Below are positions 1 to 8,307 of a stretch of DNA of 64,000 nt, piece by piece; positions within the stretch are counted from its first letter, which is position 1; every line of letters begins with the position of its first letter. Source of the stretch: Verrucomicrobiota bacterium. GTDB taxonomy: Bacteria > Verrucomicrobiota > Verrucomicrobiia > Limisphaerales > J093. The stretch lies in assembly GCA_027493615.1 (NCBI GenBank), contig JAOSKK010000037.1, forward strand, positions 4,514 through 68,513, in the 5' to 3' direction. Position numbers and translations under genes: made by a program. The notes below the pieces were generated by a model. That model ran no database searches. It saw nothing but the letters and a program-made list of their open reading frames with translations, and was not told where the DNA came from.

Positions 1-87
1 GAAGTCGATGTTGTCCAGGAGACCCGATTCTCCGGCACAATCCAGCAAGAACCTCACGGTCTCATCAATGTCTATCGTGATCCGCAT
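1..87 (-). CDS. Partial VapB-like antitoxin N-terminus (cut by window edge)
   Basis: An ATG at 87 opens a frame that runs off the left edge after 29 codons. The start reads MRITIDIDETVRFLLDCAGE, and this short beta-strand opening with alternating Ile/Asp resembles VapB-type ribbon-helix-helix or AbrB-like antitoxins of type II toxin-antitoxin pairs. Only the DNA-binding strand would be present, so the family call is weak and no toxin partner is visible. It lies next to a decayed Uma2 gene, which is typical of accessory DNA. Confidence 0.3.
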   Translation of the reverse strand, partial: MRITIDIDETVRFLLDCAGESGLLDNIDF

Positions 88-192
88 ATCGCATGGCTGG
101 TATTCCCATCCTGATTCCTATGCGCAAGCGGCTCTGGGGACGAGATCGCGCAGCAAGCGCCACTCCGGTTCTTCCGAAGGCGCTGTTGGAGG

Positions 193-297
193 TCAGGGCG
201 CATCCCGGAATCGGCGCGGGAACCTTGCCCATGCTTCTGCCAACCCGTGGCGTGCCACCAACTCGGCCACGGTTTCTTCCAAGCGGATTGAGTTCAC
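193..297 (-). other. Short ORF (34 aa) in gene-poor stretch
   Basis: A GTG-started frame encodes a 34-residue peptide beginning VNSIRLEETVAELVARHG, directly downstream of the Uma2 remnant on the same strand. The first half is acidic and probably helical and the end is arginine-rich. I do not recognise it. It may be a real small protein or the remains of a longer gene. Apart from this, I see nothing between 88 and 318. Confidence 0.15.
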
Positions 298-318
298 GGA
301 CGGCTGCGAGAGGCCGCG

Positions 319-967
319 TTAAAGGGCGGCGAACACCGCGGACAGGTCCCCACGCAGGAGGGCGGCGGCATCGAGCCAGAGCCCCGGGAAGACGCGACTC
401 TGGAGGCAGCCATCAGCATCGGGGACCAGTTCCACAAAGGCGCCTTCGCGCAGTTCCCACCAGGCCACGCACGATTCCTCGACGATCCAGGCGAGGTACT
501 CGCGCACGCCGTTACGGCGGTAAGCCCCCTTCTTCTGGTGCAAATCGTGCGCCCGCGAGCTGGCGACGATCTCCACGACCAATTCCGGCGGTCCCTCGAC
601 GTGGTCATCCGCCGAGAGCCGGGTCTGGCCGCCGGCTTCGGGCAGACGGAGCAGAATGAGATCGGGCTGCGGTTCGTTGTCCAGGTCAAGTCGGACGGTA
701 GCGTTGTCACCGACGCGGACACCCGGGGGCAGCCTCATAGGCGATGAGCCAACCCGCCAACCGTGCGTGCGGAGCGGAGTGCTGCTGGAACCTGGCGGGC
801 GATGGCGGTTAGACGACTCCTTCGACGAGTTCGGCCTTGCGCACCTCCGGCATGCGCCGGTAACGCCGCTCGAATTCGGCGCGCGACAGCCGGTCGCCGT
901 TCTCGAGCCAGGGGCGTGCCCGGACACCCGGCGCCGCGACATCCGGAGGAGCGATCGCAGCGGTCAT
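319..967 (-). pseudogene. Uma2 family (DUF820) nuclease-like protein, disrupted
   Basis: Uma2 proteins have a PD-(D/E)XK nuclease-like fold of uncertain biological role and are abundant in cyanobacteria, planctomycetes and verrucomicrobia. From ATG 967 the frame gives the usual opening ([20 protein letters not shown]...AELVEGVV), then meets an in-frame TAA at 809-811. Beyond it the same frame continues with family-like PSPARFQQHSAPHARLAGWL, and after a one-base slip near the G run at 725-729 the core follows: EPQPDLILL, then ELVVEIVASSRAHDL, QKKGAYRRNGVREYLAW. The conserved D, E and K/Q positions of the fold are still there. One stop plus one frameshift means the gene is either genuinely decayed or mis-assembled. 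The stop replaces what is normally a tyrosine codon and cannot be fixed by one homopolymer correction. Confidence 0.75.
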
Positions 968-1044
968 GGGAGGAGGTTAGAGCGGGGTCGGGTCGGATCA
1001 AGGGGGCCTTGCGAGCCGGCGACTCGCAGGCATAGTTTCCGGTC

Positions 1045-1269
1045 ATGAAAGCCGTGAGCTTGGAGGCGGCGCTGCAGCGGCGTCCGTTCCGGCCGTTCGA
1101 GCTGCGGATTGACGGCGAGGTGATTCGCGTGGCTCACCCTGAGCAGGTGCTTTTCGCGGAGGGCAAGACGACGCTGATTGTCGTTGATGTGGAAGACCAT
1201 GTGCACCTCCTGGACGTCGGGCAGATCAGCAAGTTGCGGTTGCTCCCCGGCCACGGGGGACGGCGGTGA
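1045..1269 (+). CDS. Small hypothetical protein, 74 aa
   Basis: A compact ORF begins MKAVSLEAALQRRPFRPF and continues with a short beta-rich segment (ELRIDGEVIRVAHPEQV, TTLIVVDVEDHVHLLDV). Proteins with the same RRPFRPFxLxxxDG...HPE layout are common uncharacterised small proteins in planctomycetes and verrucomicrobia. It is transcribed divergently from the Uma2 remnant and convergently with the trans-sulfuration gene. No function can be assigned. The codon pattern and the match to that general layout make it likely to be real. Confidence 0.6.
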   Translation: MKAVSLEAALQRRPFRPFELRIDGEVIRVAHPEQVLFAEGKTTLIVVDVEDHVHLLDVGQISKLRLLPGHGGRR

Positions 1270-1368
1270 GGAATCGGTGAGCGGGCGTATGAGCGCGGAG
1301 GGCGCAGATGCCGCGAATGGGGCGGAAAGACTGGCGGAAGGCCTGCGTCGCGTCAGGGGAAGGCTGGC

Positions 1369-2520
1369 TCAGCGCGCGGCGTCGAGGGCTCTCGCGAAGT
1401 CGTCGATCAAGTCGTCGATGTGCTCCACGCCCACCGAGACGCGGATCAGCCCGTCGCGGATGCCCACGCGCTGCCGCTCTTCCGGGCTGAGCTTTCGGTG
1501 CGAGGTGCGGCTGGGGACGCAGACGAGGCTCTCCACGCCCCCGAGACTCAGGGCCGGCATGGCGAGCCGAAATGCCCGCAACAGGGCGTCCACCGATCTG
1601 CCCTCGCGCAACTCGAAGGACAGCATGCCCCCGAAACCACGCATCTGACGGCACGCCAGGGCGTGGTCGGGATGCGCCGGCAGGCCGGGATAGAGAACGT
1701 GCGCCACGGCGGGATGACCGGCGAGGAAAGCGGCGAGTCGGGCGGCGTTTTCGTTGTGCCGGTTCACCCGCAAGGCCAGCGTCTTCAAGCCGCGTTCGAG
1801 CAGCGAACAGGCGTGGGCGTCGAGCATGCCGCCGTGGTTGACCGCGCATTCCCGGGTCCGTTCGACGAGGGCGGACAAAGCCACCACGACGCCGGCGTTC
1901 ACGTCGCTGTGGCCGTTGAGGTATTTCGTGCCGCTGTGGACGACGGCGTCGAGACCGCACGCGAGTGGGTTCTGGTTGATGGGGGTGGCGAAGGTGTTGT
2001 CGACGAAGGTCAACACGCCGCGTTCGCGTCCGAGCCGGGCAATGGCGGTCAGGTCCATGATGCGGAGCAGCGGGTTGGAGGGCGACTCGACGTAGATCAC
2101 CCGCGTCTCGGGACGCAGGCAGGCGGGGAACTCGTCGGCCGTCCGCGCGAAGGAGACGCGGACGCCGAAGCGCTGCAATTCCTGCACGAACTGGATCGTG
2201 CCCCCGTACAGGTCGGCCTGGAACACCGCGTGGTCCCCCGGCTGTAGGTGGGCGAAGAGGAGGGTGGTGATCGCGGCCATGCCGGAACCGAACACCACGG
2301 CGGCCTCCCCCTGTTCCAAGGCGGCCAGCTTCTGCTCGACGACGCGCTGGTTGGGCGTGTTGAAGTAGCGCGGGTAGACGTTCTCGTTGGCCGGGTTCGG
2401 GAACGCGCAGGCAGTCGAAGTGAAGATGGGACTGCAGGCGCCGCCTGTGACGGGGTCGTGGTAGGTGCCGGCGTGCACGCAGAGCGTGGCGGGGCGCAGG
2501 GAGCGGGGTGCGGAGCTCAT
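1369..2520 (-). CDS. Cys/Met metabolism PLP-dependent enzyme (cystathionine gamma-lyase/synthase type)
   Basis: Encodes 383 aa of the trans-sulfuration family (fold type I PLP enzymes), cytoplasmic, acting on cystathionine, homocysteine or O-acyl-homoserine. Evidence: the N-terminal YxR motif (YPRYFNTPNQRVVEQKLAALE), the cofactor region GSGMAAI near residue 80, VDNTFATP near 173, and the Schiff-base lysine in SGTKYLNGHSD (Lys199). The C-terminal substrate region ends in LIRVSVGVEHIDDLIDDF. I place the start at ATG 2520 (MSSAPRSLRP); the longer frame to 2658 adds a non-homologous arginine-rich tail. Family members differ in reaction (CGL, CGS, methionine gamma-lyase) and the sequence alone does not separate them. 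It lies downstream of the prepilin gene on the same strand. Confidence 0.88.
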   Translation of the reverse strand: MSSAPRSLRPATLCVHAGTYHDPVTGGACSPIFTSTACAFPNPANENVYPRYFNTPNQRVVEQKLAALEQGEAAVVFGSGMAAITTLLFAHLQPGDHAVFQADLYGGTIQFVQELQRFGVRVSFARTADEFPACLRPETRVIYVESPSNPLLRIMDLTAIARLGRERGVLTFVDNTFATPINQNPLACGLDAVVHSGTKYLNGHSDVNAGVVVALSALVERTRECAVNHGGMLDAHACSLLERGLKTLALRVNRHNENAARLAAFLAGHPAVAHVLYPGLPAHPDHALACRQMRGFGGMLSFELREGRSVDALLRAFRLAMPALSLGGVESLVCVPSRTSHRKLSPEERQRVGIRDGLIRVSVGVEHIDDLIDDFARALDAAR

Positions 2521-2958
2521 GGCCGGTCCGGAGGGAACTCCGCGAGGTAGCAAGGCGCACTGGCGCACTCGACGGTTGCCTCCTCGATTGGCGAGGCAGA
2601 GAGCGCGGGCGGTGGCGGCGGAGCGGCGTCCTCGGGGCGAGTGCCGTAGCCGTGGCAACGGGGGTCGGGTTGGGGGAACCAGATCGGTTTGGCGGGTGGA
2701 TTCGGGGGAGGTTCATGGGGTTGGGCGCGGTGCGGCGTGCGCGTATCGGACCTGCGCAGGCGTGCGAAGGCAGCTTCATGGCGCGGGAGCCTGCCCGCCC
2801 CAAACCTGCCTGGCAAATACATCTTACGAATCGTGGCCCGCCGGCTCCCGCGTCCGGCCGGGCTTGAACATTTCGAACGGAATCCGCCAGGGGGTGTTTG
2901 CGCCGCGTGAACTCGATCTCCTGCAGTCAGAGCGGACCCTCGAGGTGCGTCAGACGGG

Positions 2959-3776
2959 TCACGGCTCGACCCAGGCCCAGTCCCACGGCCAACCCGAGGC
3001 CCACAGGGCCCGGGGATACGGCGCGGTCGGGTTGGCGCGGGGAAACGCTTCTCGCTGATCCACTCGGCGTGGCCGTCGCTGAACGACTGGACGTGGCCCG
3101 CGGGATCGTTGGCCGTGCCGCCGCCCGAGCCGCGTTTCCCGTGGTTTGAGCTCCAGTAGTTCTGGGCGGTGAACACCATGGTGTGATCGGCCGTGAGCGG
3201 ACCCATGGGATCGGTGGTGCGAGCGGGGGAATTCGAGCCGCGGAAGCGGTTTCCGGAGAGGCCGGTGAGGATCATGAAGTGATCGACGTGCAGGAGCCCT
3301 TTTTCGTCGAAGAGCCGCGGCCAGTCCGGCCGTGCCGGGCACCGCCACACCGTGGGCACACGCGCGGTCTTGATGTCCAGGTCGAAGTCGGCGGCGTTCT
3401 TCCGGATGCGTCCGCCCTCGAGGCCGTAGGTCATGAGGACCACGCCCTGGTTGCTGCTCATCACGTAGAGGGCATCCAGGCGCCAGGCGGTGGTCTGGTC
3501 GGCGGTGGGGAAGAGGCCGCGGTAATCGTCGGCGTACATGGTGAAGGCGAGCGCCTGGTTCTTCAGGTTCGAGGTGCAGGCAACGCGGTGCGCCTTGGCC
3601 TTGGCGCGGCTGAGTGCCGGCAGGAGCAGGCCGGCCAGGATGGCGATGATGGCAATCACCACCAGCAACTCGATCAGGTGAAGCCCGCCTTGCCAGGCGG
3701 GGGGCGCCGGGGCTGGGAATGCGTGGGGTTGCACGGCGGATGGACGGGGGTTGGCTTTTTCGTACTCTCGGGACAC
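2959..3776 (-). CDS. Prepilin-type N-terminal cleavage/methylation domain protein (frame-broken)
   Basis: An exported pseudopilin-like protein of the type usual in Planctomycetes/Verrucomicrobia. After a leader (MSREYEKANPRPSAV...AWQGG) come the helix [22 protein letters not shown], the NLKNQALAFTMYADD segment and a C-terminal block (SFSDGHAEWISEKRF). At the C/G run 3040-3043 the frame is lost; adding one base gives PRANPTAPYPRALWASGWPWDWAWVEP and a stop at 2959, a typical family ending (272 aa). Without correction the frame runs on to 2517 over the neighbouring gene. The peptidase site reads GG|LHLIELL where GFTLIELL is expected, so either Leu replaces Phe at +1 or a pair of compensating indels is present. 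No pilus assembly genes are nearby. Confidence 0.8.
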
Positions 3777-3874
3777 TGCGGAGACGGCCGCGACGGTTCA
3801 AGCGGAATTGACGCGGAATTCACGCTTGCATTGACGGGACGGGTGCGGCGGAATCGCCCCACTTTGTCTGCTGT

Positions 3875-4341
3875 ATGACGCTGGGTGACATTCTCACGTC
3901 CGATTCGATTGTGTCGGATTTGAAGGCGCGCGATCGGTGGGAGGCGATCGAAGAGCTCATCGACTGTCTGGTGGCCGCCGGACGGATCGCCCCTCAGCAC
4001 CGGGACGCGGTGACCACCGTGATCCGGCGTCGGGAGACCTCGATGAGTACGGGGATCGGGTACGGCATTGGCATCCCGCACGCCTCGACGAATCTCATCC
4101 AGTCGGTGGTGGGTGCGTTTGGCCGGTCGCGCGGGGGATTGCCTTCGAGGCGCTCGACGGGCAACCGGTGAAGCTGGTTGTCCTGTTTCTGGTCCCGCAG
4201 GGGGAATTCCAGAAACACCTGCATACCTTGGCGGACATCGCGAAGCTGCTTCACCGCCCTGAGTTTCGCCAGGCCCTCGAGGAAGCACCCGACGCCGAGG
4301 GCATGTTCCGCGTCATCCAGGCCAACGCGGGCAGCCGGTAA
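3875..4341 (+). CDS. PTS EIIA (fructose/PtsN type) domain protein (frame-broken)
   Basis: A phosphotransferase EIIA domain of the mannitol/fructose/Ntr type, a cytoplasmic protein phosphorylated on a histidine. The first frame gives MTLGDILTSDSIVSDLKARDRWEAIEEL and then RRRETSMSTGIGYGIGIPHAST, where GIGIPH carries the phospho-acceptor histidine. The second frame continues GIAFEALDGQPVKLVVLFLVP and HLHTLADIAKLLHRPEFRQAL, standard for the domain. The switch lies at about 4126-4137 next to a G run; restoring one base gives 155 aa, the normal length. With no EIIB/EIIC or HPr nearby, a regulatory PtsN-like role is as likely as transport. It is divergent from the prepilin gene and 74 bp upstream of argS. 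Confidence 0.85.
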
Positions 4342-4415
4342 TCGCACCTGCCCACCCCGGTCCGTCAGGAAGCGGCGGGGCCCCTCCCCGCGCGCGCCAA
4401 CCCCCGTTTCCACCC

Positions 4416-6149
4416 ATGCTCCACCATCTCATCGAGACCCGTCTCCACGCCGCGGTGACCGCGCAATGCCCCGGCACATCCCTCGCCGACGTTCGCGTCC
4501 GTCCGTGTGCCGATCCGAAGTTTGGCGATTACCAGACCAACGCGCTCATGGCCCTCGCCCGCGAACGCAAGGTCAACCCGCGCACCTTCGCCGCGGAGAT
4601 CGCGGCCCGCCTGGATTCGGACGAGATCGGCGCGCGCGTCGAGGTCGCCGGCCCGGGCTTCCTGAACTTCCATCTGCACCCGGCCGCGCTGGTGCGGACG
4701 CTGCAAGCCGCCGCCCAGGGCGAACACCTTTGCTTCACCCCCGCCTCACGCCCCCGGACGATCGTGCTCGATTTCAGCTCACCGAACATCGCCAAGCCGA
4801 TGCACGTGGGTCATATCCGGTCCACCATCCTGGGTGACGCTCTCGCCCGTGTCTTCCGGCTGCTGGGCCACCGCGTGGTCACCGACAACCATCTCGGGGA
4901 TTGGGGCACGCAGTTCGGCAAGCTGCTCGTCGGTTGGAAGCGCCATCTCGACACGGCCGCGCTCGAGCGCGATGCGGTGGCGGAGATGGAACGGCTCTAC
5001 AAGCACGTCCACGAGGCGGGCGAACGGGACCCGGCCGTGCTTGAGGCGGCGCGGCAGGAGCTTGTCAAACTGCAGGGTGGCGACCCCGAGAACCTGGGCA
5101 TCTGGCGTCGCATGCTGGCGTTGTCGCAGCACCAGTTCGACCGGATCTATCAGCGGCTGGGCGTGCGCTTCGACCACACGCTGGGCGAGAGCTTCTACAA
5201 CCCCCACCTGGCGGGCGTTGTGGCGGACCTCCGCCAACGCGGTCTGGCTCGCGAAAGCGACGGCGCCCAGGTCGTGTTCTTCGACGGTGACCCCGAGCTC
5301 GCGGGGCATCCGGCCATCGTTCAGAAGCGGGACGGCGCCGCCAACTACACCACCACGGACCTCGCCACGCTCGCCTATCGCCTGCGCGAATGGCAGCCGG
5401 ACGAGATCATCTACGTCACCGACGCCCGCCAGCAACTGCACTTCAAACAGCTCTTCGCCATCTTCCGCCGCTGGCACCCCGATGCGCGCGTCCAGCTCGT
5501 GCATGTCTGGTTCGGCTCGATCCTGGGCGAGGACGGCAAGCCCTTCAAAGCGCGCTCCGGCGACACCATCAAGCTGGCCGATCTGCTCGACGAGGCCGAA
5601 GCACGCGCCCGCCGCATCGTGGCCGAGAAGAACCCGGACCTGCCCGAGGCCGAACAGGCGGCCATCGCCCGCATGGTGGGCCTGGGCGCGGTCAAGTACC
5701 AGGACCTCCTGCCCAATCGGCAGAGCGATTACGTGTTCAGTTGGGACAAGATGCTCGCACTGAGTGGCAACACCGCCCCCTACCTCCAGTACGCGCATGC
5801 CCGGATTCGCAGCATCTTCCGCAAGCTGGCCGACACCGGGGGTTCCTGGCGGCTTGACGAAGCGGCCACCCAACTCCAGCTCGAGGCACCGCCGGAACTC
5901 CGCCTCGCGCGGCACCTCGTCAACTTCGGCTTCACCCTCGAAGCGGTTGCCGAGGAGCATCGCCCGAACTACCTCTGCAATTACCTCTACGAACTGGCCG
6001 GCTTCTTCACCGATTTCTATGAGCGCTGCCCGGTGTTGAAGGCCGCCGAACCCACGCGCGCGAGCCGTCTGGTGCTGGCCGACCTCACCGCCCGCGTCTT
6101 GCGGCAGGGCCTCGAACTCCTCGGGCTCGAGGTCCCGGACCGGATGTGA
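4416..6149 (+). CDS. argS: Arginyl-tRNA synthetase
   Basis: Class I aminoacyl-tRNA synthetase charging tRNA-Arg with arginine in the cytoplasm; 577 aa, normal length. An N-terminal additional domain (residues 1-100) is followed by the catalytic Rossmann domain with SSPNIAKPMHVGHIRSTILGD; HVGH at about 130-133 is the HIGH signature. DNHLGDWGTQFGKL and YTTTDLATLAYR are diagnostic of ArgS, and a C-terminal anticodon-binding DALR domain follows (NYLCNYLYELAGFFTDFYERCPVL). As in many ArgS proteins there is no clear KMSKS. The frame is intact. No strong Shine-Dalgarno precedes the ATG. Confidence 0.97.
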   Translation: MLHHLIETRLHAAVTAQCPGTSLADVRVRPCADPKFGDYQTNALMALARERKVNPRTFAAEIAARLDSDEIGARVEVAGPGFLNFHLHPAALVRTLQAAAQGEHLCFTPASRPRTIVLDFSSPNIAKPMHVGHIRSTILGDALARVFRLLGHRVVTDNHLGDWGTQFGKLLVGWKRHLDTAALERDAVAEMERLYKHVHEAGERDPAVLEAARQELVKLQGGDPENLGIWRRMLALSQHQFDRIYQRLGVRFDHTLGESFYNPHLAGVVADLRQRGLARESDGAQVVFFDGDPELAGHPAIVQKRDGAANYTTTDLATLAYRLREWQPDEIIYVTDARQQLHFKQLFAIFRRWHPDARVQLVHVWFGSILGEDGKPFKARSGDTIKLADLLDEAEARARRIVAEKNPDLPEAEQAAIARMVGLGAVKYQDLLPNRQSDYVFSWDKMLALSGNTAPYLQYAHARIRSIFRKLADTGGSWRLDEAATQLQLEAPPELRLARHLVNFGFTLEAVAEEHRPNYLCNYLYELAGFFTDFYERCPVLKAAEPTRASRLVLADLTARVLRQGLELLGLEVPDRM

Positions 6150-6219
6150 GGCGGGGCGCGGGCTCACCTCACCTCAATCCGCTGGCATTTCACCGAAGCC
6201 CCGCCAACACTGGGCGCCG

Positions 6220-7278
6220 ATGAAACGCCTCCTCTGCTTCGTCGCGGCCGCCTGGCTCGCGTGCACGTTCCAACCTGTCCTGGCCGACGCTCATTCGGCC
6301 GTCGTCCCGGTCCCGCGGGGTGACCAGGGCTGGCAAGACCGCCAGAAACGCCTCAACGAGCGCGTGGCCGAAGTGGGACGCCGCGCGCAGGTCATCTTCA
6401 TCGGCGACTCAATCACGCAAGGCTGGGAGGGCGCGGGGAAAGAGGTGTGGGCCAAGTACTACGCGCACCGCGACGCCCTCAACCTCGGCATCGGCGGCGA
6501 CCGAACCCAGCACGTGCTGTGGCGATTGGCCAACGGCAACCTCGAAGGCCTTCAGCCCAAGGTGGCGGTCGTCATGATCGGCACCAACAACTCGAACGGC
6601 GAGGACAACACCGTGGCCCAGATCGCCGAGGGGGTGACCGCCATTGTCCAGTTGCTCCGGGAGCGGCTGCCCGACACCCGGATCGTTCTCGTGGCCATCT
6701 TCCCGCGGGGTGAGAACCCGCAGGCCCAGCGGGGCAAGCTGCTCCAGGTCAACCAGATCTTGCAGAAGCTGGGTGACGACCAGCACGTGTTCTTCGTCGA
6801 TTTCGGCCACCGCTTTGTCACCGCGGAGGGATTGATCCCGACGACGCTCATGCCCGACTACCTCCACCTGAGCCCGCAGGCGTACGGCGTCTGGGCCGAA
6901 TCCATCGAGGACCTCCTCTGCCGCCTCCTCGACGACACCCGCGTGCCAGCGGCCGCGTCCGTGGACGTCTCCGGCGAGTGGATCTGGACGATCCGCGGGC
7001 CCGACGGCAATCCCGTTGAGGCGCCGTTGATTCTGTCCCAGCGCGGCGGCGAAGTGACCGGCCGGTTTGCGCGCGATGCCAGCCGCTGGCTCCAGATCGA
7101 GAACGGCAAGGTCGAGGGCAACCGCCTTACCTGGCGGGTTCGTCGTGATCGTCAGGACGGAAGCACCATGACCTACGAGATGTGGGGCACGCTCGAAGAC
7201 GGCGTCATCCGCGGCCAGACCAAGACGCTCATGGACGGTCGGGAGGTGACGGTGGATTGGAGCGCCAAGCGAAAATGA
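6220..7278 (+). CDS. Secreted SGNH/GDSL-type hydrolase with C-terminal beta domain
   Basis: 352 aa with a Sec signal peptide (MKRLLCFVAAAWLACTFQPVLADA). The SGNH fold shows block I IGDSITQGWEG (nucleophile Ser64), block II with the NLGIGGDRTQH glycine, block III MIGTNNSN (Asn at about 123) and block V PDYLHLS (Asp213, His216). This set matches the platelet-activating-factor acetylhydrolase-like esterases often used as carbohydrate esterases. Residues from about 245 on form a small beta-rich domain (VSGEWIWTIRGPDG... GNRLTWRVRR) seen fused to secreted enzymes. The substrate is probably an acyl or acetyl ester on a glycan, by context only. Confidence 0.9.
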   Translation: MKRLLCFVAAAWLACTFQPVLADAHSAVVPVPRGDQGWQDRQKRLNERVAEVGRRAQVIFIGDSITQGWEGAGKEVWAKYYAHRDALNLGIGGDRTQHVLWRLANGNLEGLQPKVAVVMIGTNNSNGEDNTVAQIAEGVTAIVQLLRERLPDTRIVLVAIFPRGENPQAQRGKLLQVNQILQKLGDDQHVFFVDFGHRFVTAEGLIPTTLMPDYLHLSPQAYGVWAESIEDLLCRLLDDTRVPAAASVDVSGEWIWTIRGPDGNPVEAPLILSQRGGEVTGRFARDASRWLQIENGKVEGNRLTWRVRRDRQDGSTMTYEMWGTLEDGVIRGQTKTLMDGREVTVDWSAKRK

Positions 7279-7294
7279 GGCCCCGCGCCACCCC

Positions 7295-7322
7295 GTGTCA
7301 CGAGACACAGTCGGCGCCTACA
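7295..7322. repeat. Fragment of the GTCGGCGCCTAC repeat family
   Basis: GTGTCACGAGACAC, a perfect short hairpin, is followed by AGTCGGCGCCTACAG. The same pieces make up each unit of the array at 10102-10521 and the palindromes at 16637, 18309 and 39896. It sits just after the SGNH stop codon. Confidence 0.6.
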
Positions 7323-7433
7323 GCGGGTAGGAGATTTCCAGGTTAGCGTGGCTCGGCAGGAGCGCTCGCCCGACGGGGGAGCGCAGGCCGGAGGCCCTCA
7401 CCCCGGATTCATGGAGCGTCTCCTTCAGCCCAA

Positions 7434-7552
7434 TTCCCGATGTTCGTAATCGGTGGAGGGACTCCCTGTCTTGGGTTCTCCGCCGATTACGAACATCGGG
7501 GATGGGGAAGTGACGCGGAGCTCTTGGATAGGCTCGGGGGACCACGAACCTA
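7434..7552. repeat. Dispersed palindromic element B (copy 1, core inverted) plus element G tail
   Basis: The arms CCCGATGTTCGTAATCGG and its perfect reverse complement (18 bp) flank a core of about 25 bp containing GGGACTCCCTGTCTTGG. Right of the palindrome comes GGGGATGGGGAAGTGACG and then CTCTTGGATAGGCTCGGGGG (element G, 7518-7552). The same composite recurs at 11919-12036 and, in reverse, at 40241. The core of this copy is inverted relative to the other two. It lies between the convergent SGNH and trmB genes. Confidence 0.75.
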
Positions 7553-7557
7553 CCTCG

Positions 7558-7613
7558 CCGGGTCGGGGACCCGGCCTACAAGTTGTAGGCCCGGTGCCCT
7601 CACCGGGCGGTTT
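7558..7613. repeat. Inverted repeat between convergent genes
   Basis: GGGTCGGGGACCCGGCCTAC is followed almost at once by GTAGGCCCGGTGCCCTCACC, giving an imperfect hairpin of about 25 bp per arm with the loop at AAGTTG. It could terminate transcription from both sides. Together with the element at 7434 it fills most of the 354-bp gap 7279-7632; I see no gene in that gap. Confidence 0.6.
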
Positions 7614-7632
7614 ACGGGAAGCGGCCACGAGC

Positions 7633-8265
7633 TCAGCCCGGCTGGCGGCGGTCGTCGACCCGGCGATACGCCGCGCGCAAGGTGGGGGTGCCGCGGGCCA
7701 GGAAATCGATTTCGAAGTCGGTGAGGACCTCGGCCAGTTCGCGGGGAGTCTCGCATGGGGCAAAGGCCGGGCTGGCGCTAAACACCTCCTGCATCTGCGC
7801 GAAGTAATCCGGGTCATCCGTGCGCAGGTACACCGCCCCTTCCGGCTCGAGAACGCGCGCGGCCAGGGCAGGGAACCCGGCATTGACCAGGCGCCGGCTG
7901 CGATGCCGCAGCTTGGGCCAGGGGTCGGGGAAGTAGACGTGAAGGGCGCGGATCGAGGCCGGGGGCAGCAAGTACTGAAGCAGGTAGGTGGCTTCGACCC
8001 GGAGACCGCGCACGTTCTTCAGGCCGAGTCGGGGCGCCTTCCGTTCGAGCTTGCGGATGCGGCCCAGCAACCGCTCCACGCCCAGGAAGTGAGTCTCGGG
8101 ATGGCGCTGGGCCTCGCGCATGAGGAATCCACCGTCACCACTGCCCAACTCGAGCTCGAGCGGACCCGGCCGCGGAAAAAGGGCAGTGAGGTCGAGGGGC
8201 TCGACCAAGGAGGTGAGCCGCACCAGCACCTCGGGCTTGGCTGCGGCCGACGACGGCTCTTCCAT
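7633..8265 (-). CDS. trmB: tRNA (guanine-N7-)-methyltransferase
   Basis: 210 aa. It methylates G46 in the variable loop of tRNAs using S-adenosylmethionine. The SAM-binding motif ELELGSGDGGFL is at about residues 37-48, and the family signature FPDPWPKLRHRSRRLV (about 130-145) carries the catalytic and tRNA-contacting residues. The C-terminal TDFEIDFLARG matches the substrate-specificity region. Start ATG 8265 gives the usual length. It is followed upstream by the FIST gene on the same strand, 42 bp away, so the two may be co-transcribed. Confidence 0.93.
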   Translation of the reverse strand: MEEPSSAAAKPEVLVRLTSLVEPLDLTALFPRPGPLELELGSGDGGFLMREAQRHPETHFLGVERLLGRIRKLERKAPRLGLKNVRGLRVEATYLLQYLLPPASIRALHVYFPDPWPKLRHRSRRLVNAGFPALAARVLEPEGAVYLRTDDPDYFAQMQEVFSASPAFAPCETPRELAEVLTDFEIDFLARGTPTLRAAYRRVDDRRQPG

Positions 8266-8307
8266 GCGACCGGCTAAAGCACCTTGTTCGGAAGTTGGGC
8301 GGCGGCA

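Noticed and set aside
2517-2958. C-terminal extension of the prepilin frame across the trans-sulfuration gene's upstream region.
   Set aside because: The extension is arginine/proline-rich and non-homologous; a one-base correction near 3040 ends the protein at 2959 with a family-typical C-terminus.
7434-7507. Riboswitch or structured leader.
   Set aside because: It lies after a stop codon between convergent genes and recurs as a perfect palindrome elsewhere, which fits a repeat rather than a regulatory leader.
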